NCBI GenBank assembly: GCA_910578345.1
Contig: CAJTRA010000006.1
Span: 1 to 64,000 of the forward strand
Origin: an uncultured Lachnospiraceae bacterium
Lineage (GTDB): Bacteria > Bacillota > Clostridia > Lachnospirales > Lachnospiraceae
Length of the DNA: 64,000 bases
Reading direction: 5' to 3'
Shown here: piece after piece, positions 23,942 through 33,514 of the stretch
Numbering within the stretch: position 1 is the stretch's first letter
Layout of the letters: every line of letters starts with the position of its first letter
Notes under the pieces: generated by a model
Database searches by the model: none
Told to the model about the DNA's origin: nothing
The model's input: the letters and a program-made list of their open reading frames with translations, nothing else
Translations under genes and position numbers: made by a program

Positions 23942-25453
23942 TTAAAAATTAAAATATAAAAACGTACTGACCTGTGACAGCGATACAATACACCATACAA
24001 ACAGAATACAGATCAGCCAGCATCTTCGTGAAGTCAATTCGCCCCGCACAGTCCTCTCATAGGCAGTGGGACGAAATACCAGAAAGAATGACAATGCAAA
24101 CAACAGCAGCAGAAAGACCAGATATAGATAGCGGACGAAATCTGGCGCCGCCAGATCGAACATCTGCTTTACCACATACAGTTCGGAGATATCAAGCTGC
24201 GCGGCGATCTCATAGATCTTGCCGTTGTAACTTCCGGAGAACAGGTTTTTGAACAGTTGGATCGCGCCGGCCATACTCTGACTTCTGAAGAAGAAGAGGG
24301 ACAGGTTAAATAAAGTAAAAGTAAAGATCCATCCCAGCCACGGCGGGATATGGAAACGTGCCGGCCGTTTCTCTTCACGGCCGCTTATGCCAATGATGCC
24401 AAGATTGTCCCACACGACCAACAGTCCCTGCATGGCGCCCCAGGCCACATAAGTCCAGGCAGCCCCGTGCCATAGACCGCTTAAGAGGAAGACAAGAAAA
24501 GTATTGAGCAGCATACGCGCCCGGCCCTTACGGCTTCCGCCCAGAGGAATATAGACATAAGTGATGAAAAAACGGGAAAGCGTGATGTGCCATCTCTGCC
24601 AGAATTCTTTGACACTGCAGGAACGGTACGGCGCGTTGAAATTAACGGGTAGTTCTATATTGAACATCCTGCCCAGGCCGATCGCCATATCGGAATAACC
24701 ACTGAAATCAAAGTACAGTTCAAACGTGTAGGCTAAGATCACCGCTACAGTAGAGATACTGTCTAAGGAAAATGTCTGTGCAAACCCATAATTTGCCACC
24801 AGAGCAAACGTATCAGCCAACAGGACCTTTTTCGTAAGTCCAAGCACAAACAGATATATGCCGCGGGCAAAAGAAGATGCGTCAAAATGCCTGCGGGAGA
24901 GATCTTCAAACTGCGGGATCATCTCTTTATATAATACAATGGGTCCTGCAATTAATTGCGGGAAGAAAGTGACAAACGTAACATAATTGAGAAGAGAGTA
25001 GTGCTTTGACTTCCCAAGGCACCGGTCGATCACAAAAGATAACTGCTGGAAAGTAAAGAAACTGATTCCAAGCGGCAGCAGTATGTGCTTTAAGGTGTAA
25101 TCTGTGCGAAAAACATAATTCATATTTTCTATAAAGAAATCGTAATACTTGAAATAGAATAGGATACCAAGATTTAGACCGATTCCGGAGAAGAGCCCAA
25201 TCCGGTACAATGCTTTCCTGTGCATGGTATCCTCATGAATCAGCGTCAGCAGAAAACTGAGCGTGTAATTTAAGCCGATACTGATCAGAATGACAGCAAG
25301 ATAAGATACGTTGAAGTAACCATAAAACCACAAAGACATACCGGCCAGAAAGAGATTGGCCAGCTTGTACTGATGATAATGATTACATCCATACCAGCCA
25401 AGAAGCACGACTGGCAGGAAGAGGAAGATAAAGATATAGGAATTAAACAGCAT
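23942..25453 (-). CDS. MBOAT family O-acyltransferase (AlgI/DltB-like)
   Basis: A 503-residue polytopic membrane protein with about 11-12 helices. It has the MBOAT hallmarks: SFFTFQQLSFVIDR in the first half, the NFNAPYRSCSVKEFWQRWHITLSRF segment, and the catalytic histidine H329 in LSGLWHGAAW. It would take an acyl donor, probably acetyl-CoA, from the cytoplasm for O-acylation of an extracellular polymer. It precedes the SGNH protein, and a DUF4358-like lipoprotein is divergently transcribed, the typical trio in Lachnospiraceae. The ribosome site is weak (AAAGGG). Confidence 0.93.
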   Translation of the reverse strand: MLFNSYIFIFLFLPVVLLGWYGCNHYHQYKLANLFLAGMSLWFYGYFNVSYLAVILISIGLNYTLSFLLTLIHEDTMHRKALYRIGLFSGIGLNLGILFYFKYYDFFIENMNYVFRTDYTLKHILLPLGISFFTFQQLSFVIDRCLGKSKHYSLLNYVTFVTFFPQLIAGPIVLYKEMIPQFEDLSRRHFDASSFARGIYLFVLGLTKKVLLADTFALVANYGFAQTFSLDSISTVAVILAYTFELYFDFSGYSDMAIGLGRMFNIELPVNFNAPYRSCSVKEFWQRWHITLSRFFITYVYIPLGGSRKGRARMLLNTFLVFLLSGLWHGAAWTYVAWGAMQGLLVVWDNLGIIGISGREEKRPARFHIPPWLGWIFTFTLFNLSLFFFRSQSMAGAIQLFKNLFSGSYNGKIYEIAAQLDISELYVVKQMFDLAAPDFVRYLYLVFLLLLFALSFFLVFRPTAYERTVRGELTSRRCWLICILFVWCIVSLSQVSTFLYFNF

Positions 25454-25587
25454 GGGTAGGAAATGTCCCTTTCTAGGAAAAATTTATGATAATATACATA
25501 TTTTTCTAATTAAAACAAAAACTAATACCGGATATAGTATATCAAATAGGCCGTGCAGAAACAATAAAGAAATATCAGGAGGTTGTT

Positions 25588-26217
25588 ATGAGAAAAGTGA
25601 CTACGATCGTTATGGCCGGAATTGTATTCCTGCTGACCGGATGCGAGAATCAACTGCCAGAAGATGAGCTGGTCAACAATGGACAGGCATTTGAGATGAA
25701 GCAGGCGGAAGATGATCTGCAGGCAGGAAATTTTCCGATGCTCGACAGAGAGAAGTTCATACCGCTTACGGAACTGAAAGACAATGTCAAAGAGCTGCTG
25801 GGGGATAATTACTGGCCGGAAGTAGACTTAACGGAAGAAGAGCTTGCCCAGAAAACCGGCATTACAGAAGAAATGTATGTAGATTTTCTGGCAGAAAAGC
25901 AGGTATTGGATGCCCATATTGACACGATGATCATTATCCAGGCAAAGGAGGCTTATGTGGGGGCGGTGGAGCAGGCGCTGGAGAATTACCGTTCCGCAAT
26001 CATAGAAGAAAACCGCGACCATCCTCAGAATCTGGGCAAAGCCATGGCTTCCCGTATGGAAACGATCGACAATTATGTCTGTTTCGTACAGTTAGGAGCC
26101 GATACAACCGCTGTGGCAGGACAGGGGGAAGATCAGCTCATCGCTTTCTGCCAGGAAGAGAACGAACGGGCGCTGTATGTTTTGGAGCAGGATATTCTGG
26201 AACAGCTGCGGGACTGA
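25588..26217 (+). CDS. DUF4358-like lipoprotein
   Basis: A 209-residue lipoprotein. A short signal peptide ends at the lipobox LLTGC19. The rest is acidic and helical, with the DUF4358-like pattern of MYVDFLAEKQVLDAHIDTMIIIQAKE and a final NYVCFVQLGADT strand. Proteins of this kind are encoded beside MBOAT/SGNH acylation genes in many Lachnospiraceae, which fits the divergent layout here. The role is unknown; it may scaffold the acylation machine on the outer face of the membrane. AGGAGG precedes the start. Confidence 0.75.
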   Translation: MRKVTTIVMAGIVFLLTGCENQLPEDELVNNGQAFEMKQAEDDLQAGNFPMLDREKFIPLTELKDNVKELLGDNYWPEVDLTEEELAQKTGITEEMYVDFLAEKQVLDAHIDTMIIIQAKEAYVGAVEQALENYRSAIIEENRDHPQNLGKAMASRMETIDNYVCFVQLGADTTAVAGQGEDQLIAFCQEENERALYVLEQDILEQLRD

Positions 26218-26309
26218 TGCAGCGATTATGAAATCTTGCAAATCATGCTCCGAAACGGCAAATTCAGGCATTATGATAGAGATTGGGAAGATTATGTCGT
26301 AATTTCAGG

Positions 26310-26338
26310 ATGACATAGCCGCAGAGTTTGTGTAAAAT
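26310..26338 (+). promoter_or_regulatory. Promoter for the HAD hydrolase gene
   Basis: ATGACA (26310-26315) and TAAAAT (26333-26338) with a 17-bp spacer. The start codon follows about 70 bp downstream. Confidence 0.5.
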
Positions 26339-26410
26339 AAGAGCTGTTGAAAGATGGCAGTGTGACTTGGATGCCAGCTTACCGATGATAAGAAAGGTAT
26401 GGATGTTAAG

Positions 26411-27208
26411 ATGAAAACAGAACATAGAATGATCAGCCTGATTGCTACAGATTTAGATGGAACACTGCTCAATTCCCGCAAAGAAGTCCCGGCAGGGTTT
26501 GAGCAATGGGTCTGCTGTCATCCTGAGATCAAAATGGTGATTGCCAGCGGCAGACAGTACTATAATATCAGGAAGCTGTTTGGAAAAGCAGCAGACAGCC
26601 TGATCTATCTGGCAGAAAACGGCGGCATGGTAGTGGAGAAGGGGGAAGTGGTCTATACCAATACGATCAGGACAGAAGATGTCATAACCTGTATCGAACG
26701 TTTCCAGGAGAAAGACGGCCATACGGTTATTCTCTGTGGAGAACAGTCGGCATACATGAATCATTCCAGCGAAGACGCAGAGCGGAATGCGCATATGTAT
26801 TACGAGAAGCTTAAGTTCACAGATGATCTGAGAGGCTGTATAGAGAAGGATCACATCATCAAGATCGCGGTCTTTATTGGAGATTATGACGCAGATACAT
26901 ATTATAGGAAATTAGAAAAGCTTAATGACAGATTGAGTGTGGTATTGTCAGGCACCTGCTGGATTGATATCGCCAACAAAGAGGTCTGCAAGGGCGCCGC
27001 GCTTAAGTTCCTGCAGGAGAAATATGGGATAGGCGCCGAAGAGAGCATGGCTTTCGGGGACTTTCTCAATGATGAAAGTCTGTTGGAACAGTGCACGGAG
27101 AGTTATGCTATGAGGAATGGGCACCCCCTCCTGAAAGAGAAGGCGAAGTATATCGCGCCTTCTAATGATGAGGATGGGGTGATGAGCGTTCTGCTTGGCT
27201 TGTATTAA
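26411..27208 (+). CDS. HAD-IIB (Cof-type) phosphatase
   Basis: A haloacid-dehalogenase phosphatase of the Cof/YidA type, about 265 residues. The nucleophile motif is ATDLDGTLLNS at the N-terminus, the cap domain lies mid-protein, and motif IV is MAFGDFLNDESLL. Likely substrates are sugar phosphates or flavin nucleotides, which cannot be told apart by sequence. The ATG at 26411 is preferred; an in-frame ATG at 26399 lies only 1 bp after the AGAAAGG site. It is monocistronic with its own promoter and convergent with the ABC permease gene. Confidence 0.9.
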   Translation: MKTEHRMISLIATDLDGTLLNSRKEVPAGFEQWVCCHPEIKMVIASGRQYYNIRKLFGKAADSLIYLAENGGMVVEKGEVVYTNTIRTEDVITCIERFQEKDGHTVILCGEQSAYMNHSSEDAERNAHMYYEKLKFTDDLRGCIEKDHIIKIAVFIGDYDADTYYRKLEKLNDRLSVVLSGTCWIDIANKEVCKGAALKFLQEKYGIGAEESMAFGDFLNDESLLEQCTESYAMRNGHPLLKEKAKYIAPSNDEDGVMSVLLGLY

Positions 27209-27304
27209 GATAAATTCTTAAGATAGAATTCGGCCAGTCTGCATGACGGAATATTTCAAGTTTCGGATAAACAGTCATGTATATTTTCATGAAAAGGAAT
27301 GACA

Positions 27305-29797
27305 TTAAGTCATATCATCCCTCAGTGCATCGATGATGTTTTCTTTCCGAATTTTGCTGGTGGCATACAACATTGTGAGAAAGACAATGCAAAATACGCC
27401 GAGTATACTGATCGTTATGCTCTTCCATGGGAACTGCCAGGAAAATTCTTCCATACGTTCGCTGGCGGCCATAGCCTTATAGATCAGCCAGGATAATAGT
27501 CCGGCGATGGGTACGCCAAACAGAAGTGTGCGTGTCCCATAGAAGAAACATTCGAAATTCATCATCCGGTCAAAACCCTGTTCTGACATGCCCACCGAGC
27601 GGAGCATGGCAAGTTCCCGCCGCCTGATCTGTATATTCGTGGAGATCGTATGGAATACGTTGGCTACTGCGATCAGGGAGATCATCACCACAAAAGCGTA
27701 AGTGAACACATCCACCACGAAAGTCAGACTGCGGAACAGATCTACCGCCATAGACAGATTCATCAAGGTATATTCTCTTGTAATTCCCGCATCGATGATC
27801 TCGGACTGGATCCGTGCCATAGTCTGTGCGGGCGTATCCGTCCAGAAAGTAAGCCCCGAATTGGAGGCGCTCTCCAAACCAACAAACTCGGCATTCCTCG
27901 ACCAGGGCACAACCATAATATAAATATACTGCGGCATGGCATCAAAGGGCAGCAGATCCAGCGGATAATAATCCACGATAGCGGCGCGTACTGTTTTTGT
28001 CTGTTTCCCGTCTGGCGCATACAGAGTAAAGGATGCATCCTGTCCCACAAAGTAAGTGATATGTTCCGAGGTATCCAGGGCAAGCGCCAGTACTTTTCCG
28101 TCTTCTGTGCAGTATTCTTCCCTGGCAAATCCCAGGTCCTCAATAAAATCGAAGAAGAGGGTATCTTCTATAAACTGGGCATACATCGGAATGTCCTGCT
28201 TCTGATCATCCGCGATCCCATTCGCCGTGCATTGATAAGACAGGTTCGACTGCCATGTAGCTTTTCTGACTCCTTCCACACTTTTCAACCGGTCATACAG
28301 CATCAACAGTTCTTTGTTCGGCATATTCTGGGCATAGAAGGAGATATCTCCATCAACTTCTACCGTCAATGTCTTCGCCATCCCTTTGAGGGCACTGCTA
28401 AAAACACTGCCTGTTACAAACAGCACCATGCTTAACGTCAGAGATAAGATTACGCTGCGGTAACGGCGTCTGTTGCGGTGGAAGTTTTTCAATGCCAGCA
28501 TTCCTTCCAGGCCGAAAATGCGTCCCGCAAAACCGGATGTCTTTCTATTTCTTGCTTTGGTCCTGATCTCGCCGGTCTGTCGAATGCACTCCATCACCGG
28601 TACTCTGGCGGCTTTTCTCGCCGGAATGTAGGCTGACAGCAGGATTGTCATTAGGCTGACCGCGATGGCCGCCGCCAGCGCCGGAACGGACACAGACAGA
28701 GTAAGTGGTACATTGCTTGTGGTGATCGTCGCAAAGTTCTGTGCCACTACCGGTAGGGCAAGAGTCACGCAGCCGATGCCTGCCGCAACGCCGAACGGGA
28801 TCCCAAGCGCTCCGATGCAGACAGCCTCGAATAAAACGATACTTCGAAGTTGTCTGGCAGTGGCGCCCACCGACATTAGAATGCCAAACTGATGCATTCG
28901 CTCATTCAGCGAAATATGAAAAGAGTTATAGATTAGAAACACAGATCCGATCATGATAATAGCCACCAATATCCCGCCTACCGTAAACATAGCGGCATTG
29001 AACATCCTGTTTTCCGATACCCCGTAAAAGCGCAGGACATCTTCATTCAAAGCAAAAGGAACCGTATCTGTATAAGGGGCAGTATACGACTTCACCTGTT
29101 GTGGGCTTGTCAGTGTCAGAAACAGGCTATAGCATCCTGTCTCCTGCATTTGGGGTGCATCTGCTCTCGTGATCACCGTATAACCTGGTGCATCGTGCTC
29201 TTCAAATCCTGCCCTTTCATAAATTCCTACCACTGTGTAGGTCATCTTTGCTACGGGATCAAGGCGCTCTCCTTCGATGAAGCGGTCATGCTGGGTCAGC
29301 GCCTTTTCATCCATCTCACGGCGGCCCACTGCAAGGGTTAACCGTTCTCCGATCGGGATTCGTATTCCTGCTTTGACGGAAATATGGTTGGGGATCAGTA
29401 TTTCCATTTCATTCCGGGGAAGTCTGCCGGAAATAAGCGTCACTGGCAGGTGGTCAAAGGTTTCGGCCTGAAAACCTGCCAGAAACAGATACGGTTTTTC
29501 GCTGCTTTTTGCCCCATCTAACAGGGCATATCCGATATTTTCAAAAGAAATCCCTTCCGTAACCTGAGGATCCTGCATCCGCTCCTGCAGAAAGTCCTCA
29601 TCCACATCCACGAAATCAATGTACCAGCCTCCATACTTGTCGATGGAGTCATTGATCAGATATTGCAGAAGTGATGTGCCAAATGTCGCCACCGTGGTAA
29701 ACAGCGTGGCGGACAGAAATACACCGATTACAGTCACGAAGGTGCGGGTGCGGTTTTTTCGAAGCCCTTCCAGAGCTGTTTTATGAAAAATATTCAT
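27305..29797 (-). CDS. FtsX-family ABC transporter permease (large, two FtsX repeats)
   Basis: An 830-residue permease. A first FtsX unit has helices near residues 20-40 and 260-400 with an extracytoplasmic domain between. A second unit (from about residue 445) has its own domain and C-terminal helices. The central linker (RKAARVPVMECIRQT) resembles those of macrolide and antimicrobial-peptide exporters. The start at 29797 follows GGAGG and overlaps the ATPase stop by 4 bp. With the ATPase and the upstream two-component genes it forms one minus-strand unit. The size is larger than the typical BceB (around 640 residues) and the domain plan differs, so it is not a plain BceAB copy. Confidence 0.9.
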   Translation of the reverse strand: MNIFHKTALEGLRKNRTRTFVTVIGVFLSATLFTTVATFGTSLLQYLINDSIDKYGGWYIDFVDVDEDFLQERMQDPQVTEGISFENIGYALLDGAKSSEKPYLFLAGFQAETFDHLPVTLISGRLPRNEMEILIPNHISVKAGIRIPIGERLTLAVGRREMDEKALTQHDRFIEGERLDPVAKMTYTVVGIYERAGFEEHDAPGYTVITRADAPQMQETGCYSLFLTLTSPQQVKSYTAPYTDTVPFALNEDVLRFYGVSENRMFNAAMFTVGGILVAIIMIGSVFLIYNSFHISLNERMHQFGILMSVGATARQLRSIVLFEAVCIGALGIPFGVAAGIGCVTLALPVVAQNFATITTSNVPLTLSVSVPALAAAIAVSLMTILLSAYIPARKAARVPVMECIRQTGEIRTKARNRKTSGFAGRIFGLEGMLALKNFHRNRRRYRSVILSLTLSMVLFVTGSVFSSALKGMAKTLTVEVDGDISFYAQNMPNKELLMLYDRLKSVEGVRKATWQSNLSYQCTANGIADDQKQDIPMYAQFIEDTLFFDFIEDLGFAREEYCTEDGKVLALALDTSEHITYFVGQDASFTLYAPDGKQTKTVRAAIVDYYPLDLLPFDAMPQYIYIMVVPWSRNAEFVGLESASNSGLTFWTDTPAQTMARIQSEIIDAGITREYTLMNLSMAVDLFRSLTFVVDVFTYAFVVMISLIAVANVFHTISTNIQIRRRELAMLRSVGMSEQGFDRMMNFECFFYGTRTLLFGVPIAGLLSWLIYKAMAASERMEEFSWQFPWKSITISILGVFCIVFLTMLYATSKIRKENIIDALRDDMT

Positions 29798-30525
29798 GCC
29801 TGCACCTCCGTTTCCTTTTCGGTGGAGGCAATCCATAAAGATTTTGCAGTCTGCCGCTCATCCCGCACAACTTTACCGTCCGCAATACTGATCATGCGGT
29901 CCGCCTGCAGGGCAATATTCTCGTCATGGGTCACGATGATCAATGACTGATGATATCTGCTGTGGCTTTCTTTCAGAAGACGAATGATCTCCTGCCCGTT
30001 CCGGCTGTCCAGACTGCCGGTCGGTTCATCCGCCAGCATGACTGCCGGCGCGTTCATCAGTGCCCGTCCAATGGCGACTCTCTGCTGCTGCCCGCCGGAA
30101 AGCTGATTGGGCAGATGGGTTTTCCTGTCCTGCAGCCCCAACAGTTCCAGCAGATCTTCCAACCGCTTCGTATTGACTTTTCTTCTATCCATGAGAATAG
30201 GCAGGGTGATATTCTCCACCACGTTCAGGGTAGGGATCAGATTATGGAATTGGTAGATCAGGCCTACCTGCCGCCTGCGGAAGATGGCCAGCTTCTCGTT
30301 GCTTTGGGCGTAGATGTCCTGTCCGTCCAGATAGATCTTCCCGCTGGTGGGAACGTCCACGCCGGCGATGGCGTGAAGCAAAGTAGATTTACCGGATCCG
30401 GAAGTGCCGGTAATCGCGGTGAAGTCTCCTTTCTCGATCGTCAGCGATACATGGTCTAAGGCTATGACCTTATTATTGCCTGTTCCATATTCTTTACACA
30501 GGTCCTCGATTTTTAAAAACTCCAT
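29794..30525 (-). CDS. ABC transporter ATP-binding protein (MacB/LolD type)
   Basis: A 243-residue ATPase. Walker A is G40-TSGSGKST, signature LSGGQQQRV, Walker B VMLADEPTGSLDS and the H-loop IVTHD. The order and length are those of the LolD/MacB/BceA group, which work with FtsX permeases. It is coupled to the permease by a 4-bp overlap and lies 84 bp after the histidine kinase gene. The energy-coupling role is secure; the substrate is likely a peptide, lipid or antibiotic. Confidence 0.95.
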   Translation of the reverse strand: MEFLKIEDLCKEYGTGNNKVIALDHVSLTIEKGDFTAITGTSGSGKSTLLHAIAGVDVPTSGKIYLDGQDIYAQSNEKLAIFRRRQVGLIYQFHNLIPTLNVVENITLPILMDRRKVNTKRLEDLLELLGLQDRKTHLPNQLSGGQQQRVAIGRALMNAPAVMLADEPTGSLDSRNGQEIIRLLKESHSRYHQSLIIVTHDENIALQADRMISIADGKVVRDERQTAKSLWIASTEKETEVQA

Positions 30526-30609
30526 TCTATGAGCCTCCTTCTGTTTACTATATACTCATATCATAGAAGTCTGCCCTTACTTTTCCGTGACTTTTGCGTG
30601 ACAGATCCG

Positions 30610-31644
30610 TCACTTTTTGATATCAGTAGGAAAGTGCGTGAACCGAATCTGAAAAACAGCGCCGCCCTGGGGATGGTTTTTCGCAGAAACAGTCCCGCCC
30701 TGTTCCATAATAATGGTTCGGCAGAGGGCAAGTCCAATACCATATCCCGTGGCATGTCCCATGTTTTCATGATTCTCTTCTTTATATTTCCCCTGATAGA
30801 AACGTTCAAACAGATATGGAAGATCCTCTTCAGAAAATCCTGCGCCGTCATCGTGAATGATGATCTCCGTAAATAGTGGATTGTTCTCGCAGGTGATCTC
30901 GATCTGTCCATTATCTCCTACACTCTCTATACTGTTCTTGATGATATTGCGGAAAGCTTCTGCAAGCCACTTAAGGTCGCCTGAAACTGCCGCCTCCTCC
31001 GGAATATCGGTTCGTACCCGGATATCATGCAGATCCATGGAGACAAACAGAGGGCGAAGCGCCGCCGACAGCAGATCCTTTACCTTGATCTGTTCTTTCT
31101 GGAAGACCACGATCTTTGCGTCCAGACGGGACAATTTCAACAAAGAGGTCAGCAAGAAGTCTGTTTGTTCAAGCAGTGCTCCGGCTTCCCGCAGCAGCGC
31201 TTTCTGATTCTTTTGATCGGTATCCTTTTCCACCAGAGAGAGGATGATATTCACTGAAGTAAGCGGTGTGCGCAGCTGATGGGCGACATCAGCCAGGGAA
31301 TCAGCCAGGTGCTCTTTTTCATTTCGAAGCGCCTCGTTCTGCTCCCGAATGCGCAGTGTCATCTTCACGATCTCACTGTGCAGAATGGAAAGTTCTCCCT
31401 CCTCGGCTTCCCCGATCTTAAGTCTTTCATCGTTGTGCAGTACCCGGTCGATCTGTTCCGAAAGCCGGGCAATGCGCCGGTAGCGTTTCCTCGTAATGAC
31501 AAAGAACAGTGTCCCTGACAGCCCGGCCATGACAAATACAAGAACGCCTGATAAGGGACTGATTGTGTAACCTGCCGTGGTGAGGATAAGGGTCATGGAA
31601 AGAAACCACAGCACCGCCTGCCTGATCTCCTTATTTCGCATCAT
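30610..31644 (-). CDS. Sensor histidine kinase
   Basis: A 344-residue kinase. Two helices (about residues 9-25 and 32-51) are joined by a loop of only about 6 residues, so there is almost no extracellular sensor domain. That is the plan of intramembrane-sensing kinases such as BceS. The phosphorylated His is H122 in ADVAHQLRTPL. The N, G1 and G2 boxes are visible (NIIKNSIESVG, DDGAGFSEEDLP, GYGIGLAL). It probably reads the state of the downstream ABC transporter. It overlaps the response regulator gene by 14 bp. Confidence 0.93.
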   Translation of the reverse strand: MMRNKEIRQAVLWFLSMTLILTTAGYTISPLSGVLVFVMAGLSGTLFFVITRKRYRRIARLSEQIDRVLHNDERLKIGEAEEGELSILHSEIVKMTLRIREQNEALRNEKEHLADSLADVAHQLRTPLTSVNIILSLVEKDTDQKNQKALLREAGALLEQTDFLLTSLLKLSRLDAKIVVFQKEQIKVKDLLSAALRPLFVSMDLHDIRVRTDIPEEAAVSGDLKWLAEAFRNIIKNSIESVGDNGQIEITCENNPLFTEIIIHDDGAGFSEEDLPYLFERFYQGKYKEENHENMGHATGYGIGLALCRTIIMEQGGTVSAKNHPQGGAVFQIRFTHFPTDIKK

Positions 31645-32326
31645 AACTGCCTCCCAGCCGGTATCCTGTGCCCCGGACGGTCAGGATGATCTGTGGGTTT
31701 GCGGGGTCGTCCTCGATCTTTTCCCGCAGTCTCTTGATATAGACGGTCAGGGTATTGTTATTGACAAATTCTCCGGCGGCGTCCCACAACTCATCAAGCA
31801 GCCGCTCTCTCGTGAGGATGATCCGGGGATTATTGATAAATACTAACAGCAGACGATATTCCAGCGCGGACAGGAATACTTCGCCGCCATTCTTCTTCAC
31901 AATGCCGCTGGCGGTATCCACGGTAAGCCCGTTGTTTGTAAAAGCAGCAGGGCTGCGATCGGCGCACCGCAGAGCGGCCTTGATCCTTGCCACCAGTTCC
32001 CGCGGCCGGAAAGGCTTTGTCACATAGTCGTCCGCTCCTATATTTAGTCCCGTGACGACACTGGCCTCATCGCCGGAGGCAGTCAGAAAGATAACAGGAA
32101 TATCCTGGCTTTGCTTGATCTGTGTGCAGATGGCGAAGCCGTTGCCGTCCGGTAGGGAAATATCCACCAGGGCCAGGTCAAATTTGTTCTCTGCAAGCAT
32201 GGCGGCGGCCTTCTTTTGGGTGGCAGCGCAGCTTATTGCAAACCCTTCCGACTGCAGCAGAAGCGTAAGGTTTTTGGAGATTGCTTTATCGTCTTCGATC
32301 AGAAATATCTTTTTCATGTTTATCAT
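31631..32326 (-). CDS. OmpR-family response regulator
   Basis: A 231-residue regulator. The receiver has the acidic pair EDD near residue 11, the phospho-acceptor D55 in LALVDISLPDG and K105-type KPFRPRE. The C-terminal winged helix ends RGTGYRLGG. It is the partner of the adjacent kinase and probably controls the ABC genes. AGGAG lies 4 bp before the ATG at 32326 and 13 bp before the next ATG (32317), so the start is uncertain by 3 codons. Confidence 0.94.
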   Translation of the reverse strand: MINMKKIFLIEDDKAISKNLTLLLQSEGFAISCAATQKKAAAMLAENKFDLALVDISLPDGNGFAICTQIKQSQDIPVIFLTASGDEASVVTGLNIGADDYVTKPFRPRELVARIKAALRCADRSPAAFTNNGLTVDTASGIVKKNGGEVFLSALEYRLLLVFINNPRIILTRERLLDELWDAAGEFVNNNTLTVYIKRLREKIEDDPANPQIILTVRGTGYRLGGSYDAK

Positions 32327-32380
32327 TATGCTCCTATTTTATGGAATGTTTCTTTTCAGATGTCTGTACGGTCAAGTCTA

Positions 32381-33229
32381 TTATTTCGCAACATGTTCAT
32401 TCCGCCACTGCCGCGGAGAGATCCCATAGACATTTTTGAATGCTCTGGAGAAATGCAGTTGGTTTGGATAGCCGACTGCATTTCCTATGTCTGCGATTGA
32501 CAGTTGCGTCAGCCGCAGCAGTTCAGTAGCTTTGGACATGCGGTAGGAGATGAGAAATTCCTGGGGTGATTTTCCCATATTTTCGTGGAAGATCTTGCCG
32601 AAATAGCTCCTGTTTAGACCACAGGCGGCGGCAATGTCCTCCACGGAAATGTCGTTCTGAAAATTCTGTTCGATGAAAGAAAAGGCTTCCTTAATATAGA
32701 AATCCCGCAGATTATTTCCTTTGCTGATTTCAGAGGAAAAGGCGGAGCGCATAAAGCTGTCGATGAAGAGAAAGAGATGCCCGATCAGATGGAAAGGGGA
32801 TTCATTCTTGTGATTGACAATATAGAGCATTTCCGATTTCATCGTATCTGCGATATCCTTGTATCGTGCCTTGTAAATGGGTTGATTGGGACTTAAACCA
32901 GTCAGTTCTACCGTTTCCTTGGCGCGCAGTCCGTCGAATTCAAGCCAGACATATTCCCAGGGGATTTCGTGGTCCGCTATGTAGGTACAGACCTGATGGG
33001 GAAAAAGCATAAACCCCTGGCCGCTCATTACCTGGTATTGTATGGATTTACCCTGGGTATTCTCGGCATAGAGGGTGCCGGTGCCGGACAGGCAGTAGTG
33101 GAACAGATAATGGTTTCTGGCGGCAGGACCGAAGGAGTGGGAAGGATCGCATTGTTCCCATCCGAATTGGTACAGTCCCAGATCGACAAAATTTTCACTT
33201 GGAAAAACAGAAAAGATCACTTCGCTCAT
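32381..33229 (-). CDS. AraC-family regulator of the adjacent alpha-galactoside genes
   Basis: A 282-residue regulator. Residues 1 to about 160 form a cupin-like sugar-binding domain (HYCLSGTGTLYAENTQG). The last 100 residues hold two helix-turn-helix units (SVEDIAAACGLNRSYFGKIFHENMG and QLSIADIGNAVGYPNQLHFSRAFKNVYG), ending in the AraC signature. This is the MsmR/RafR layout. It faces away from the ABC importer starting at 33515, with a 285-bp shared control region, so it is a likely activator of that operon. AGGAGG precedes the start. Confidence 0.93.
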   Translation of the reverse strand: MSEVIFSVFPSENFVDLGLYQFGWEQCDPSHSFGPAARNHYLFHYCLSGTGTLYAENTQGKSIQYQVMSGQGFMLFPHQVCTYIADHEIPWEYVWLEFDGLRAKETVELTGLSPNQPIYKARYKDIADTMKSEMLYIVNHKNESPFHLIGHLFLFIDSFMRSAFSSEISKGNNLRDFYIKEAFSFIEQNFQNDISVEDIAAACGLNRSYFGKIFHENMGKSPQEFLISYRMSKATELLRLTQLSIADIGNAVGYPNQLHFSRAFKNVYGISPRQWRNEHVAK

Positions 33230-33514
33230 ACATTTCCTCCTTTTAAAAATGTATCTGCCAAATTTTATCTGTGCCTTGTTTTTTTAATAAACGGCATGAA
33301 AGTTGATATGACTATAAAAAGTCAGGTAATTTTTATAAAAGGTTAATGAAAAGTTTAAAGTATTTATAAATTATTATATACCAAAATGCTAGCTGATTTC
33401 AAATAATTGGTATAAATACAGTATAAAGGTATATAACATCCAATATAAGGCTATTTATTGACAGCAAAATGGTATGTTACAATGCAAATATCAAATCAGG
33501 GAAGGAGATAAGCT

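Noticed and set aside
33458..33483. TTGACA...TACAAT before the binding-protein gene as a plain promoter
   Set aside because: The spacer is only 14 bp, too short for a standard sigma-A promoter; activation by the AraC protein may compensate, but the start is not clear.
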